Assembly: GCA_028554795.2 (NCBI GenBank)
Contig: CM068842.1
Coordinates: 27,729,577-27,793,576, forward strand
DNA: 64,000 nt
Reading direction: 5' to 3'
Origin: Sinohyriopsis cumingii
Lineage: Eukaryota > Mollusca > Bivalvia > Unionida > Unionidae
Shown: positions 33,745 through 44,556 of the stretch, piece by piece
Numbering within the stretch: the stretch's first letter is position 1
Layout of the letters: the number at the start of each line of letters is the position of its first letter
Program-made: the position numbers and the translations under genes
Notes under the pieces: model-generated
Told to the model about the DNA's origin: nothing
Database searches by the model: none
What the model saw: the letters and a program-made list of their open reading frames with translations, nothing else

Positions 33745-36464
33745 AGAAAGCTGAAGATTAGACGATGCGAGTTTGGATGTTCTAAATAAAATTGGATCAT
33801 ATATTTTCTCTTTTTTTTCTTCTGAAAGAGTAGCTACACAAACTCCTTACTTCACAAGACGAGTATTGTATCCAAGTAGTTCATAATTAACTAATATAAG
33901 CTCTTCATGTGGCAGATTTGTGTCGGAATTGATGCAGATCAAATTCCTCTTTTCTCTGTCTGGGCTGGGTTTGTTGTTCAAGTGGTTATGTTCAGGCTTG
34001 ATAATAGCAGGAATACATAAAATCTCCCCCACTCTGAAGTTAGATTCAACAACCAACAAACTGTGATGTTCAGCAGGAGAAACTGCAACAAGTGCTACAC
34101 TGTTCTAGCAAAGATCTCTGATTTTCTTCTTGAGTTCATGCACTTGTGTAATTTGGATATAGATGATTATTTTTGTGTCCTACTTAAGATGGGGGTAAGT
34201 CATGACCCAGTGTCCTCGCCCATACAAGTTTTCCTAATTGGCCTTTATAAGTGTATAGCTGAGACAAATTTGTATTTACAAACCTCTCCTGTGCCTACTT
34301 GCACCCAATTCCATTGTAAATGTAAAATGTGGCTTTTCTTTGCACAATCAGTCGATTCACGAAACATTAATGAGGCAACTGGAAATTCAACTTCTTATAA
34401 GAAGTCCTATATTTTTTACATTTCCTAAAAAAAATGCTCAGCACAGGGTAGAAAAACAATCTTTATTAAAATGTTGATAAGTGAAAATGTTACTAATGCT
34501 CAATGGTGGCAACACTTTAGGAAATAAACAACACTGAAATAAGTTTTAGGTGAAATCTGTGTTTTAGTTGTATATTTAAATTTGGTTTTTGTGTAATCAT
34601 CATAGATGTGATAGGCCATCTTGTATTCAAATTTGAAAACTGTCAGTCTACTATTACAGCTATGATCATGATCATTTCTGTGAGAACCTAATTTACTGTT
34701 GACCGTTTTGATCTCTGATCTGCAGACAGATTTGTTGTATTGCTTGCTACACAGTTCAAAAGGAGGCCTGCTTTGAATTGTGACATTCATGATGTATCAA
34801 GTCAAATGAAGGGAATGGGGAAGAAAAAAAAAGGAGAGTTAAAAGGCATGCAATTCTTACCTGCCTTAGAGCTAGAGGTCACAGTCATGTGTCAGGTCAA
34901 CAGTCATTTCATTTGACTACTGGAACTCAGTTAAAACTACTATTGTGGAAGTAACAATTGAACTACCTTCAATTATCCCTGTCATTTACGATTGTTTTCA
35001 AAAAGGCAAAGTAACCAAGTAAAAGTATCCCCAGTGAATTTGAAGTTGTGTTGATAGATATGGTTCATTATGGAGAAGCTAGTTCCAAAGTTTGTAGTGA
35101 CTTAAAATTCCTGAATTGGCCACTTGTGAGATTTTCTCAAGGATGAGCAGAAGTTCATTGTTAGTCACAAGGAAATCACAGCAGCAGTATTTCACTAAAG
35201 TTATTGTAAAAAAATCATCTTTCAACAGATAATTTTTTTTTAAATAAAAGGAATCTTGTTTGTTTTGCACAATGCAGTGACACAATACATTGTTTTGAAG
35301 GTGAGTGAGGCATCTGTTATGTGTTGAAATCTTTTTGAGTTGTTTTTCATGATCGTTCACAGATTACAATGTAGTTACAATGTATTTTGAAAATAAGGGT
35401 AATTTATACCAAAAAATGAACAATTTAATTAGAAAAGGCTGTTTTTTTTAAAAAAAAAAGCTATTCCCATCGTGATTATAAAACAAAGTATTCAGTAAAT
35501 AAACAGCACCAATACCCCCACTTTCATGCTCTTTTTTATATCTAACTATGATGGCACCCCCTTAATTTTTCAGAGATTCCTTGGAAACTTGTGTCCTCAC
35601 GGTTAGGTCTGTGTCTTTCAAGACCCTTTTGTAAAGAGTTGTTAAGGGAGAGGTATAGTTACAATTAGATGATGATGTTGTTTACTACAGTTATATAATG
35701 ATGGTTCTATTATAATTATAATAATGACAAGAACATAAAATTTTATCTTCCATCATCGTTACCATCCTGTCTATTTTTAGCTTATACTTACATGTTTGGT
35801 CTTGCAATGGTGTTCATATTGTTGGTTGTTTTTGTGTGAAGCTTGCATTTGAGGAAAGATACAAAATGTTGAAATTTCTTTACTTTTCTGCTGATTTGTA
35901 TTCGTTTTTATATCATTACTAATTCTCAAACTGAGACATCAACATTTTCTTATCTCAGAGCACAAGCACTGGTTTCTATTAGTAAAAAGGAGTAAACTAA
36001 TATTATTACCGTCTCCTACCCCCAGTTGACACAAGATAACTGTCATGATTCACAGTCTGACCCCATGATTATTCCGTGCTATTTTTATTATACTGTCTGC
36101 ACATTTAGTCACTGTAGCACCACTGTACAGGAGACATTCTAAACCTTTCTTCCATGACTGTCTTCAGTAACCATCTTATATGTGGCATGGATCATATACA
36201 TGTATTTATAGCTCAATTTGCACAAGTTTGGAATTAACTGGTATGTGATAAGGCTAAACATGTTTTCTGTACAAATTTCTTCATTTGAATAACAATGGTG
36301 GTATAATTTTTAAGAAAAAGTTTGTTATGTCAGGTTAAAAATTTAAGGTAAGAGAGGAAAGGAACTTTGAGATCTGACGTTGATTCAGTCTCTGAAGCTA
36401 CTATGCTAATGTGAACAATATCTTCACAAGCCAACGTTCCGATGTGATAACCCTATCTACACCT
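33745..36464. other. No supported gene
   Basis: Long stretch without recognised repeats. Frames at 34063-34428 (121 codons, plus), 34500-34790 (minus) and 35079-35360 (minus) have no recognisable domains or convincing splice sites. A-rich and T-rich runs lie at about 35440-35460. Confidence 0.4.
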
Positions 36465-36830
36465 TGGAAGGTGCAAGTCACCGCATCCATTCAAAATTAG
36501 GCTGTTAAAATTTGAACACCGTTACTACATGATCAAGATACTGGGAGCATACAACTTGAATGCACTGATAAATAATAAATTTTCCAGTGCAAGTCCATGT
36601 TTGCACAAATAAATATCTTTAACTCAAATACACCTGTAATGACTTCCCTCTGGTACATAGTCCTACCTTCGATGTTAAACTTCCAAAGTATCCTTTTTAG
36701 GTAAATTGTCCCACCATTTTCGGCCAATGTACAATATACCACACTATTGGTTAGTTGGCATTACATACGGAAGGAGGCAACTCATGAAATTTAATAAATG
36801 TCGCCGGAAGAAAGCACCAGTATATCTCTG
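36465..36830. repeat. Dispersed repeat H, copy 2
   Basis: Collinear with 18275-18610: GCAAGTCACCGCATCC, CACCTGTAATGACTTCC, TCGATGTTAAACTT, CATTTTCGGCCAATGTACAA and GTTGGCATTACATACGG then AGGCAACTC. A 69-codon minus frame through it is not preserved in copy 1. Confidence 0.65.
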
Positions 36831-37179
36831 TGGAAAATGTGCTGAATGACTTGTATCGTACTGTAAATTTTAAATGTAGTTTTCATTTACTAAAAGAAAT
36901 AATAACATCTGCATGTAGAGCACAGTAAAGTTCATCTGTAAATTAAATAAACAAATTTTGTATTTGTCCCCATCCCCTGAAACTTTTCATAAATACTGTA
37001 AAAGGGGAAAATTGTGTTTGAGAGTTTGAGAACATAATTTCATCAGTTTGCTTCCTCAGATTCTTTCTATTCAATGACCAGTTTTGTGACTCATTGTTGG
37101 CAGTAACTACTTTTACTTGGCCTTCTTTGCAATATTATTTAGGATAACTAACCTTTACTAAACTTGATTTTATGGAGTA
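36831..37179. other. No recognisable feature
   Basis: AT-rich sequence without supported features. Confidence 0.45.
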
Positions 37180-37335
37180 ACCAAGTAGAGTTGAGGTGTT
37201 TTATGGCACAGCAACACAAGTAGGTTATTTAATGCCAAGGCAATTAAAGTGCCTTGCAAAAGGACAGACTACATTAGGCAATATCGTAGGATTTGAACCC
37301 ACATCCTTTCACTGAGTCACTGTGTCTTCCTCTAA
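37180..37335 (-). mobile_element. tRNA-derived SINE (family C), minus orientation
   Basis: On the minus strand: a head near 37335, B box GGGTTCAAATCCTACG (37285-37300), the core TTTTGCAAGGCACTTTAATT, and a 3' part ending TTGTGTTGCTGTGCCATAAA. This is the best-kept copy of the family in the window. Confidence 0.75.
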
Positions 37336-37500
37336 CAGCTGTTGGTAAGTGTGCAGAACTGGTGACCAGAAAGATGGTGGGTTTGAATCCTACACAGACA
37401 ATACTGTCCTGGTCATGGTAATGTGTCTCCTATGCTTGAATTGCCCTTGGACATGTACCTGTCTTGTGTTATTTGCCATTAGCCACCAATCAATAATCTG
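37336..37500 (+). mobile_element. tRNA-derived SINE, plus orientation, head-to-head
   Basis: Carries GTGGGTTTGAATCCTACACA (B box) and, further on, GAATTGCCCTTGGACATGTA, resembling the core of family C. It is placed head to head with the preceding minus-strand copy. Decayed; the boundaries are approximate. Confidence 0.5.
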
Positions 37501-37892
37501 ATCTGACATGAGTGCCATATTTTTGGTGTTGGTTTGACTTTGTAGTTAACACCTTATTATAACTGAAATGAGTATTGATTTTATTGTCTTCTTATTGAAA
37601 TTGTTTACCCCATCCCTCCCCTGAGCAAAGAGTTTCTAAATGTCAGAAGTCATCAACACTGATGGACCTACTTAATTTAGGCCATTGTTTGTAAAGGTTC
37701 ACTGGTTGTCCCATGTCACCTACATTCAAGTTAGAAATCGATGTATAGATGTGATATAAGGCTACTAGTCCAAAAGTGAATGATAAATCACTTTCCACAG
37801 GTGAGAATCAGCATTCCTGGTTATGAAATTCTGATTGACGCGGTTTGTCAGGGCTACTCCACTTCCTCATAAATGAAACACCCTTTCTTATT

Positions 37893-38094
37893 TACCATAT
37901 TTACATGCTTACTACAAACAACAAAAACCCTGATCTGCTGTATTATAATGCACCTGCAGATCAGGTCTATGCTGTTTGTTCTGATTATTTGTAACAAACT
38001 GCACAGACCCAGATCTGCTGGCACGTTATGTGATTGCATATCTGGATCTGTGCAGTTTACAGTTGGACTAATTTTATAAGCGAGTATATACTGC
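37893..38094. mobile_element. MITE-1 copy, near full length
   Basis: Left TACCATATTTACATGCTTAC; right TTATAAGCGAGTATATACTG. The interior includes CCTGATCTGCTG, ATAATGCACCTGCAGATCAG, GACCCAGATCTGCTGGCACG and GTGCAGTTTACAGTTGGAC. The right terminus is well preserved. Confidence 0.85.
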
Positions 38095-38290
38095 AGAAAG
38101 TAGTTTGTCTGGCTACGGCAGCCTGTCCTTCTGTTACTGTCTCAATTATCAACAGATCTGTACAGACCTTTGTTGTGTCTGACTCCCCAGTAACAAGCAC
38201 CTGCCTTTCATCAACAGGAAATGAATGGCCTAAAGCAGAATTGTTTGCAGTGTACACATCAAAAGCAACACTGAGGTTTTACATTGGAGT
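38095..38290 (+). CDS. Weak exon candidate, unknown protein
   Basis: The frame continues from the MITE-1 end and reads, without low complexity, VVCLATAACPSVTVSIINRS, then SDSPVTSTCLSSTGNEWPKA and ELFAVYTSKATLRFYIG before stopping at 38300. An AG (CTGCAG, 38091-38096) precedes it and a possible donor (GAGTAATT, about 38288) follows. No domain is recognised and the antisense frame is also open, so this could be chance. Confidence 0.15.
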
Positions 38291-38419
38291 AATTGGTTAA
38301 GGAAATTTTTCCCATTTACTTGACTGCTGTATGTAAATTATGCTTTATTGAAGATCATGCTATTTCATAGTGTTTAAACCTTGTAATTTCCCTGGATTAA
38401 CTCCTGCAATGGATGTGGA

Positions 38420-38441
38420 AATAATAATAATAATAATAATC
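38420..38441. repeat. (AAT)n microsatellite
   Basis: Seven consecutive AAT units. Confidence 0.95.
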
Positions 38442-38544
38442 AGTATTCATAGTGAAAGAGGGGCTAGTGAAAATTCAGAAAATGGTGAGCAGTCATGTTT
38501 GAGTCATGATGACTAATTGATTCATTCGTTGGTCGTAACCAAAA

Positions 38545-38640
38545 GGGTGCAATGAAGGCCCCCAGTCCAGTTGCCTTGCAAGGTTTAATATTGTTGTGGA
38601 GATCAGGGGTTTCAATACAAGATGGTTGCTGGAGATGTTC
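38545..38640. repeat. Dispersed repeat G fragment, near-identical to 39.4 kb
   Basis: TGCAATGAAGGCCCCCAGT, GCCTTGCAAGGTTTAATATT, GGGGTTTCAATACAAGATGG and TTGCTGGAGATGTT match 39420-39513 with only a few differences by eye. Confidence 0.9.
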
Positions 38641-38696
38641 CCCCTCATCACATCAGTCCAGAGTGGCTTGCTTGCTGTGTCACTGGTCAAGGCACT

Positions 38697-39321
38697 TTAA
38701 CTCGTTAACCCATGGCGCTGCGTTTACATGGCAGGAGGTAGTAGCCTACTGTTGAGCTCTGTAGCATCATGGTCATGTATGATACACTAAAGTGTGTGAT
38801 GTTATAGAAAGGTAGACAGATGTAGCTGTACAACGATACCAAAAATATGGATGTTCTAGTTGCACTACAGAATACAGAGGGAAAAACCTGATTTTTTGGA
38901 CCCGTTTTTTTTTTTCCTCACCCAAAATTCGCCCATGGTCAGAATCCGATTTTGTGTCTGGATTTTAGACTTCATGGCCTCAGATCTAAGGCAGACTGGT
39001 CTGAACTGCAAATAGACAGGTGAACCTTCACAAAAAATAGGTGGGCATTCAGAATAAAGAGTGATCTAGATACAAAAATGATGGGTCTGTTGTCTGTTAA
39101 GCAAAAAAAAAAGAAAAAAAAAAGAACTTTTACCCTTCTGCTCATGCACAAGCAAAATAACCAATGAAAAAAGATGTTTCTAACACAGTTAGGCATTAGG
39201 CTAATGGAAAATCTCGTGGAAGTTGATGTATTAGGATGTATTCAGAAATAGTCCCCAAAATGTGTTTCCTACTTGCATTTCAGGCAAAAACGACAAAAAC
39301 CTCCAGGGGTTAATGAGTTAA
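38697..39321 (-). mobile_element. TTAA-1 element, copy C, inverted
   Basis: The ends read TTAACTCGTTAACCCATGG (38697) and CCTCCAGGGGTTAATGAGTT (to 39321), so both carry nested TTAA motifs. The body is the reverse complement of copies A and B (for example GGTCTCAGATCTAAG corresponds to a related segment, and ATGTATGATACACTAAAG matches the complement of CTTTAGTGTATCATACAT). Length 625 bp. It lies between two near-identical pieces of repeat G and appears inserted next to a SINE core (GGTCAAGGCACTTTAA). Confidence 0.88.
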
Positions 39322-39411
39322 TTGGATTGGCACATTATAGTCTTTAAAGTTTTGATGTGCCATAAACCGTCAAACAAATCATCATTACCAGATAACAACT
39401 GTCATAAAGAT

Positions 39412-39660
39412 GTTTTTGATGCAATGAAGGCCCCCAGTTCAGTTGCCTTGCAAGGTTTAATATTGTTGTGGAAATCAGGGGTTTCAATACAAGATGGTTG
39501 CTGGAGATGTTTTGACTTGTATTTATTTGTACAGGAATCTGCATGTGGAATTCCAGAATTTAGAGAAGCTCATTTATATTCTACTGTAGACGATTCATCC
39601 AATTAAGATCAATTATCACCTTTTTCCATTTGATACAGATTAGTATAAGCCTAGAAGATG
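39412..39660. repeat. Dispersed repeat G, longest copy
   Basis: Begins with the block duplicated at 38545 and continues with GTGGAATTCCAGAATTTAG, ACGATTCATCCAATTAAG and GATGCTTGCTTTTTCATATT, all matched in order by 11222-11460. Confidence 0.75.
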
Positions 39661-40372
39661 CTTGCTTTTTCATATTTGGCATCATTGAAAATATTTGCCT
39701 GTCACACGATAAACAGCAGAGAGAACCATTAAAGTCTCCATCATTTCCTACTCAATCCATTACAATCAAGAGTGTTGATCATGTGCTGATAATGAAGTGT
39801 GCTTTGCTTTTGGCTAAATAAAATAAAAAAATGTAGCTTGTAATAAATTAGCAGAAATTTCTATGCATTATTTAATATGAAGGGGAGACTTGAAATAGAA
39901 GTGCAGTAAGATAGGCTAGGGGTTAGTTGCTGAGACAGTATATACAACAAAAAACAGTGATGATTGACATATCAAACAAGTTTGCTGTTTGAATACAACA
40001 GAAAAAAACTCATAGTGAATATGAAATACAGCAATAAAACATTGTTATTGTAACATATAGTAAACATTCATTGAAAAGAGTCTACTTAATTCAATTCTTT
40101 TAGAAACCAGTCTGTTATTTATCTTTAATTTGTAACATTTTCAGCAGATGTACATTATTATAAGGTAGACCAACAGTGTATTCTGCCCTTGGTGTTGCCT
40201 GCAGAACCATGCATACTCGTAAATTAGTTTTACTTTGTGTAACCTAATTTTTTCTTATGTCCAGTATTATTCTATCACCTAGCATCTTGCATTTTTTGTA
40301 TGTTTTTAGATAGGTAATTTGCATCAACTAAGTAATTAGGAGATATTTTTTTTAATTCAGAGAACTTTGAAC
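39661..40372. other. No recognisable feature
   Basis: AT-rich, no supported exon or repeat. Confidence 0.45.
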
Positions 40373-40487
40373 ATGTAGCATGATGTCCCACCCAGTCACA
40401 TTATCCTGACACCGGGCCGACCAGTCCTAACACTAACCTCTTAATGCTGAGCGCCAAGCGAGGCAGCTGTTAGTATGGCATTGGTTC
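40373..40487 (-). mobile_element. SINE-B fragment, minus orientation
   Basis: Body segment only: CATGTAGCATGATGTCCCAC, CAGTCACATTATCCTGACAC, CGGGCCGACCAGTCCTAACA and CTTAATGCTGAGCGCC. The tRNA head and the 3' end are missing. Confidence 0.85.
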
Positions 40488-40747
40488 AGTAGCAATAGAC
40501 AATGAACTCAATGATTTTGGATGATACATATTTTCCATATTCCATATTAATAGGATAGAACCGATAAGATCTTCAGGACTTCCCCTCCCCAAGATTTGAA
40601 TTATCAGTATGAATTTTATACAATGTTCTGTAATACAACATTATTTTCAAATATAACAATATCTTTCAGCTTAAGCCCCTTCCCATCATCCCTACAAGCA
40701 GCATTGCCCCCTGGAAACACAGGAGGGAGGTTTTGCCCACTCTGATG

Positions 40748-40894
40748 CGTTCCCTCTAAGCTGCGCACATGTGGATGCGCACCTGCTCAGACAGCGCAAT
40801 CGCCAGAGATCTGAAGATTTTGCTCAAGTCACCATAATGCTTGCAAAATGCAGCGCACATACCGTGCACATCTACCATTTGCTTAGAGGGAACG
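40748..40894. mobile_element. Short hAT-like element with GC-rich ends
   Basis: Inverted ends CGTTCCCTCTAAGC and GCTTAGAGGGAACG enclose 147 bp with GCGCACATGTGGATGCGCAC and CAGCGCACATACCGTGCAC. The terminus GTTCCCTCTAAGC with following GCGCAC motifs resembles short hAT-type elements in other animals. No target duplication was recognised. Opposed open frames across it are artefacts. Confidence 0.6.
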
Positions 40895-42090
40895 TTGCTT
40901 GCACTACAGAACTGCATCTTGTCATCTGCAAGATTTCCCATGGTACATGTACAACAGTATGAAAACCACGTTAATCCAACTAGCTAGCTAACTGCACGAT
41001 TTCCCATACAAACCAGCTGTTGCAAATAAGACCCTTACCAGTACTTTTGGAGCTCAGGTTAAAGTAAGCTCTATAGAGTCATCTCAGGTTAGTGATAAAA
41101 CCACATGTGGAAATTAGCTGAATCCATTTATATCTCTCCAATTCTCTGAAGTGGAATAAACTGTGTTCAACATTATCACTGATATCAAGATGAAAGTTGG
41201 AACAAAAAGTCCAAATCTTCTTTGAATCTGAACTTGTTTTATAATGCCTAGTGTTGTCTTTTTGAAGTGATGATTTTTTTTTAATAGAGGTTCTGCACCA
41301 GTTGCTGCATTAGACCAGTTACTGTGTGATTGTTAATAAGTTTCACAATCACAGTGATTAAAGGTAGTAATGGTTATTACTTTATTTCCATGATAAAAGC
41401 AAGTCTTTGGGTCTATGCATTTGATGTATGTGTACTAAAGAAGGTGGACTTGTTAATGCCAAACAGCCAAGTTAGCTTTCTTACTGGAAATAAATTGTCC
41501 TTTACGGAGAGAAAACATTTAAAATTAATGTACATCATCATTGCAAGCAACCGGTGAGAATACATTCTTCTCTTTTATCACTTGTGTAGACTGCCTGTGC
41601 AGAAATTTCTCCAATTCTCATGAATATGCATAAACCTGCTTAACCAATCACTAACTGAAAGTTTTTCCCTGCATTGTGACCATGCATGACCTTTCATGCA
41701 GTCTAAATGACCCAGTAACTTTTCTTTTGTAGACAGTTACTTTTTGATTGATCAAACAAGAACTTTCATTGATGTAGGAGAGTGTTAGTTGAATTGTTGA
41801 TGATATATTTTTTGGTTACATCTTGCTCAACAAAAATTAGTAAATCTCTGCACAGGCAGCCATGGGTGATCTTGTTGCACAGCAGATTGTTGTCCATGGC
41901 TTGTAATGATGGTATGCATTTCAGTTTTAGCATTTTATGGCAACTTGGCACTGTATGGGCCTGTACCAACTAAAGGTAAAGCTTGAAAAATGTAAAAAGG
42001 AATTTAATTTTTTTCTTCAAGATAAATGCTTCCAAAATGAATGCAAACATGTATAAAATCCTTAAACCATGATCAGAATTTATTAAATAT
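40895..42090. other. No supported gene
   Basis: Frames at 41330-41557 (plus) and 41766-41973 (both strands) lack recognisable domains. Confidence 0.4.
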
Positions 42091-42096
42091 GTATGA

Positions 42097-42240
42097 ACCA
42101 CATTCCCTCAAAAAGCCAGTACTTCTTGGATGGTACATCATACAGAGCTGAAATTGGCACTTGACAAGAATGTTCTGCTATCAGTGGACACTGCCAGAGT
42201 ATGCACTCAGTCAAGGTTCACCTATCAGGAGACATGGACA
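42097..42240 (+). CDS. Weak exon candidate, unknown protein
   Basis: An open frame reads ELKLALDKNVLLSVDTARV and then CTQSRFTYQETWTSQ, followed by AAGTCAG/GTGTGT, which is a reasonable splice donor near 42244. A possible acceptor (AAAGCCAG, 42119) lies upstream but would favour another frame that soon stops. There is no recognised domain; this may be a decayed or chance frame. Confidence 0.15.
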
Positions 42241-42396
42241 AGTCAGGTGTGTGTGTTTGATATGCAAGGGATGCCAGTCTCCAATAGTGTTTTTGATGTC
42301 TCACTTTTATTTGTTAAGTTTTCATTTAAAATTTTAAAAAATATATATGAAGGCAATGAAAAAGGGTACAAGGATAAATAGGTTTTAATAGCACTA

Positions 42397-42520
42397 TACC
42401 ATATATAATTGCTTATATGTTGAGTCCAATTTCAAACAACATAGACCCTGATCTGCCTTTGTATAATTAATATACCAACAGATCAAGGTCTGTGTTTGTT
42501 CTCCTGATTACTCCAAATTG
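42397..42520. mobile_element. MITE-1 left half
   Basis: Left end TACCATATATAATTGCTTAT, then CATAGACCCTGATCTGCC, ACCAACAGATCAAGGTCTG and CTCCTGATTACTCC; the right half is missing. Confidence 0.75.
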
Positions 42521-43794
42521 AACTTCTCATTATTTGGCCCAGCTTATTAAAAATATGATCCATCGAGATCCATTCCCAGGAAAATTCATGTGAATTTTGC
42601 ATAAATGGTAGATGTGCATAATGGTTTCAAGGACTCCAGTGATTGGTTCAGAACAAAAGATTCCTCAGGGAAGCCCTATCCTTCAGCTAATGAAATTCTT
42701 TGGTATGTAACCTTCAAAAGATATCACCTTAACCAGTACTGTCTGCTTCTGTTGGTTGCATCCATAGAAATTGCAGCTGATTTCAGTCCTAATTGATACA
42801 TTTCAGTATGGACTATGTAAATGTACAACACACCCATATGGTGTTTGCTTGTAATGGTACTTGTGCTCATACAAAAGAGGAACTACTGCCTTTTCAAGTT
42901 CAGGTAACAATTTACTTGTCCATGGACAAGTAACCTTGAAAAGATTGCTTGTCTGTAAAACAAACATCTGACTAGGATAATACAATGGATTTCTGCACCC
43001 GTGTAAAAGAAAGAAATGGTCATATCTTGAATTCCTGGAAATTCTTTCTTTTTGCCCAGTATAGCATCATTCCAGTTCGAGGGACTCTTTGTTGTTTTTT
43101 TCTTCTGCCTCAGCACTGTAGTGTATCTTCCTTAAGTTTTGTGCTGTATATTTTTGTGCCTTTAATTGCAGAATCCCATTTTTTCCTCCATGTTGGTGTC
43201 CACCAGCATAAAGCAGATTTAATTTTCGTTTTTAAACAAGAAAAAAAGTGCACATATGCTTTATACTTTTTGAGATAAAATTGTCATGAGGTCCATTCAT
43301 TAAATTTCTGCCAACTACCAGGCTCCTGACTGTCATTTTTCTCTGTAAATACTGATCTGTATGTATTTATATAGTAGTTTTTTATGGCACCTTGGCACAG
43401 TGATAGCTTTATGCGGCAACTGAAGGGAGAAAAACTAGTAATGTATAACAATACATAAACAATTAATGTAATTTTGCCACTAATAACACTCTTCTCCTGT
43501 TACACATGTCAGTTCCCCTTTGGAAGGCTGGGTAATATCAGAGATAGTGGTAATTTGTAATTTGATCATGGGGTAATGGAGAGATTTGTCTTCCCATTGA
43601 TTTTTGTGACAAGGTCCTCACAATTGTTCAGCATAGCTTATTTTGTAGCACAGTTGGAGATCATGAGCTGTTAAGGCCATTGCTGCAATGGCAATAATAC
43701 AGATCCTTTGGATTGTGGACTTCACATTATGACATGACTGCAGTTTTTTTTCCTTTGTTTACATTGTTAAACACCATCTTTATCCATTTACAAG
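42521..43794. other. No gene; repeat-F tail fragment
   Basis: Positions 43024-43095 match the tail of dispersed repeat F (TTGAATTCCTGGAAATTC, TAGCATCATTCCAGTTC, GAGGGACTC). No exon is supported; the frames at 42883-43278 run through this repeat. Confidence 0.45.
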
Positions 43795-43990
43795 ACCATA
43801 CTGTTTATACTTAAAAGCCGAATCAAACTGCAGACAACAAAAGATCTGGATATGCAGTAGGATAATGCACCTGCAGATCAAGGTCCATGTTGTTCCACTG
43901 ATATCTACAACATGCACATTGTGCGACTTCAGATCTGGGTCTGTGCAGTTTGCAGTTGGACTTGAATTATATGCGAGCATATACAGTACG
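43795..43990. mobile_element. MITE-1 copy
   Basis: Left ACCATACTGTTTATAC, right TATGCGAGCATATACAGTAC. The interior has AAACTGCAGACAACAAAAG, ATAATGCACCTGCAGATC, CAGATCTGGGTCTGTGCAG and TTTGCAGTTGGACTTG. Confidence 0.82.
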
Positions 43991-44033
43991 TTATGGTAAG
44001 CCTTATACAGTTTTGGCAGACTTTTACATTGGG

Positions 44034-44197
44034 TTCCATGTATACTTGCTTATAAGTCAAATCAAACTGTCTGCAGATCAGGGTCTAGTTTGCTCTACTG
44101 AATACTCCTTCCAAACTGCATAGACCCAAATCTACATGTGCATTATGCAGCTGCAGATCTGGGGTGTAGTTGGACTCATAAGTGAGTATATACGGTA
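44034..44197. mobile_element. MITE-1 copy, short form
   Basis: Left CCATGTATACTTGCTTATAA; right ATAAGTGAGTATATACGGTA, which retains the clearest full terminus of the family. At 164 bp it lacks part of the left interior. It lies only 43 bases from the previous copy, in the same orientation. Confidence 0.85.
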
Positions 44198-44391
44198 TTT
44201 TATCTGATAATAAACACACCAGCAACTTTTCTGACAACTTTATAATGTTCCCCACTCACCACCATCTTCTTAATCATGATACATATGCAGTGTTTTTCTT
44301 ATTGTTGGGATTTTAAACTAGTTCTGGTGGTGCAGGATCATGCCTCACCTCTTAAAGCCTGCAAATTGCCCCACACCTAGATCATTTAGAG

Positions 44392-44531
44392 TGGTTTCCA
44401 TCCTTTTTTTTGGTCACAACCCGTTTTCATATTTTGATAAGTTTTGCCACCCTCAAAATAAATTCCTGACATACCTCCAGAACATCCTTGGAATCCTAGT
44501 TGGGTCGCTACCTGGGGGTTGTGAACCACTG
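44392..44531. mobile_element. hAT-type MITE with 8-bp target duplication
   Basis: Ends TGGTTTCCATCC and GGTTGTGAACCACTG form an imperfect inverted repeat of the widespread CAGTGGTTCCCAACC type. The interior has GGTCACAACCCG and GTTGGGTCGCTACCTGG. The octamer ATTTAGAG is repeated at 44384-44391 and 44532-44539, exactly the 8-bp duplication hAT transposases leave. About three terminal bases (CAG) appear lost on the left. Confidence 0.82.
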
Positions 44532-44556
44532 ATTTAGAGCATGCATTACTCTGCAA

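Noticed and set aside
33745-36464. 121-codon plus frame at 34063-34428
   Set aside because: No recognisable domain, no convincing splice sites, and random-looking composition in AT-rich DNA.
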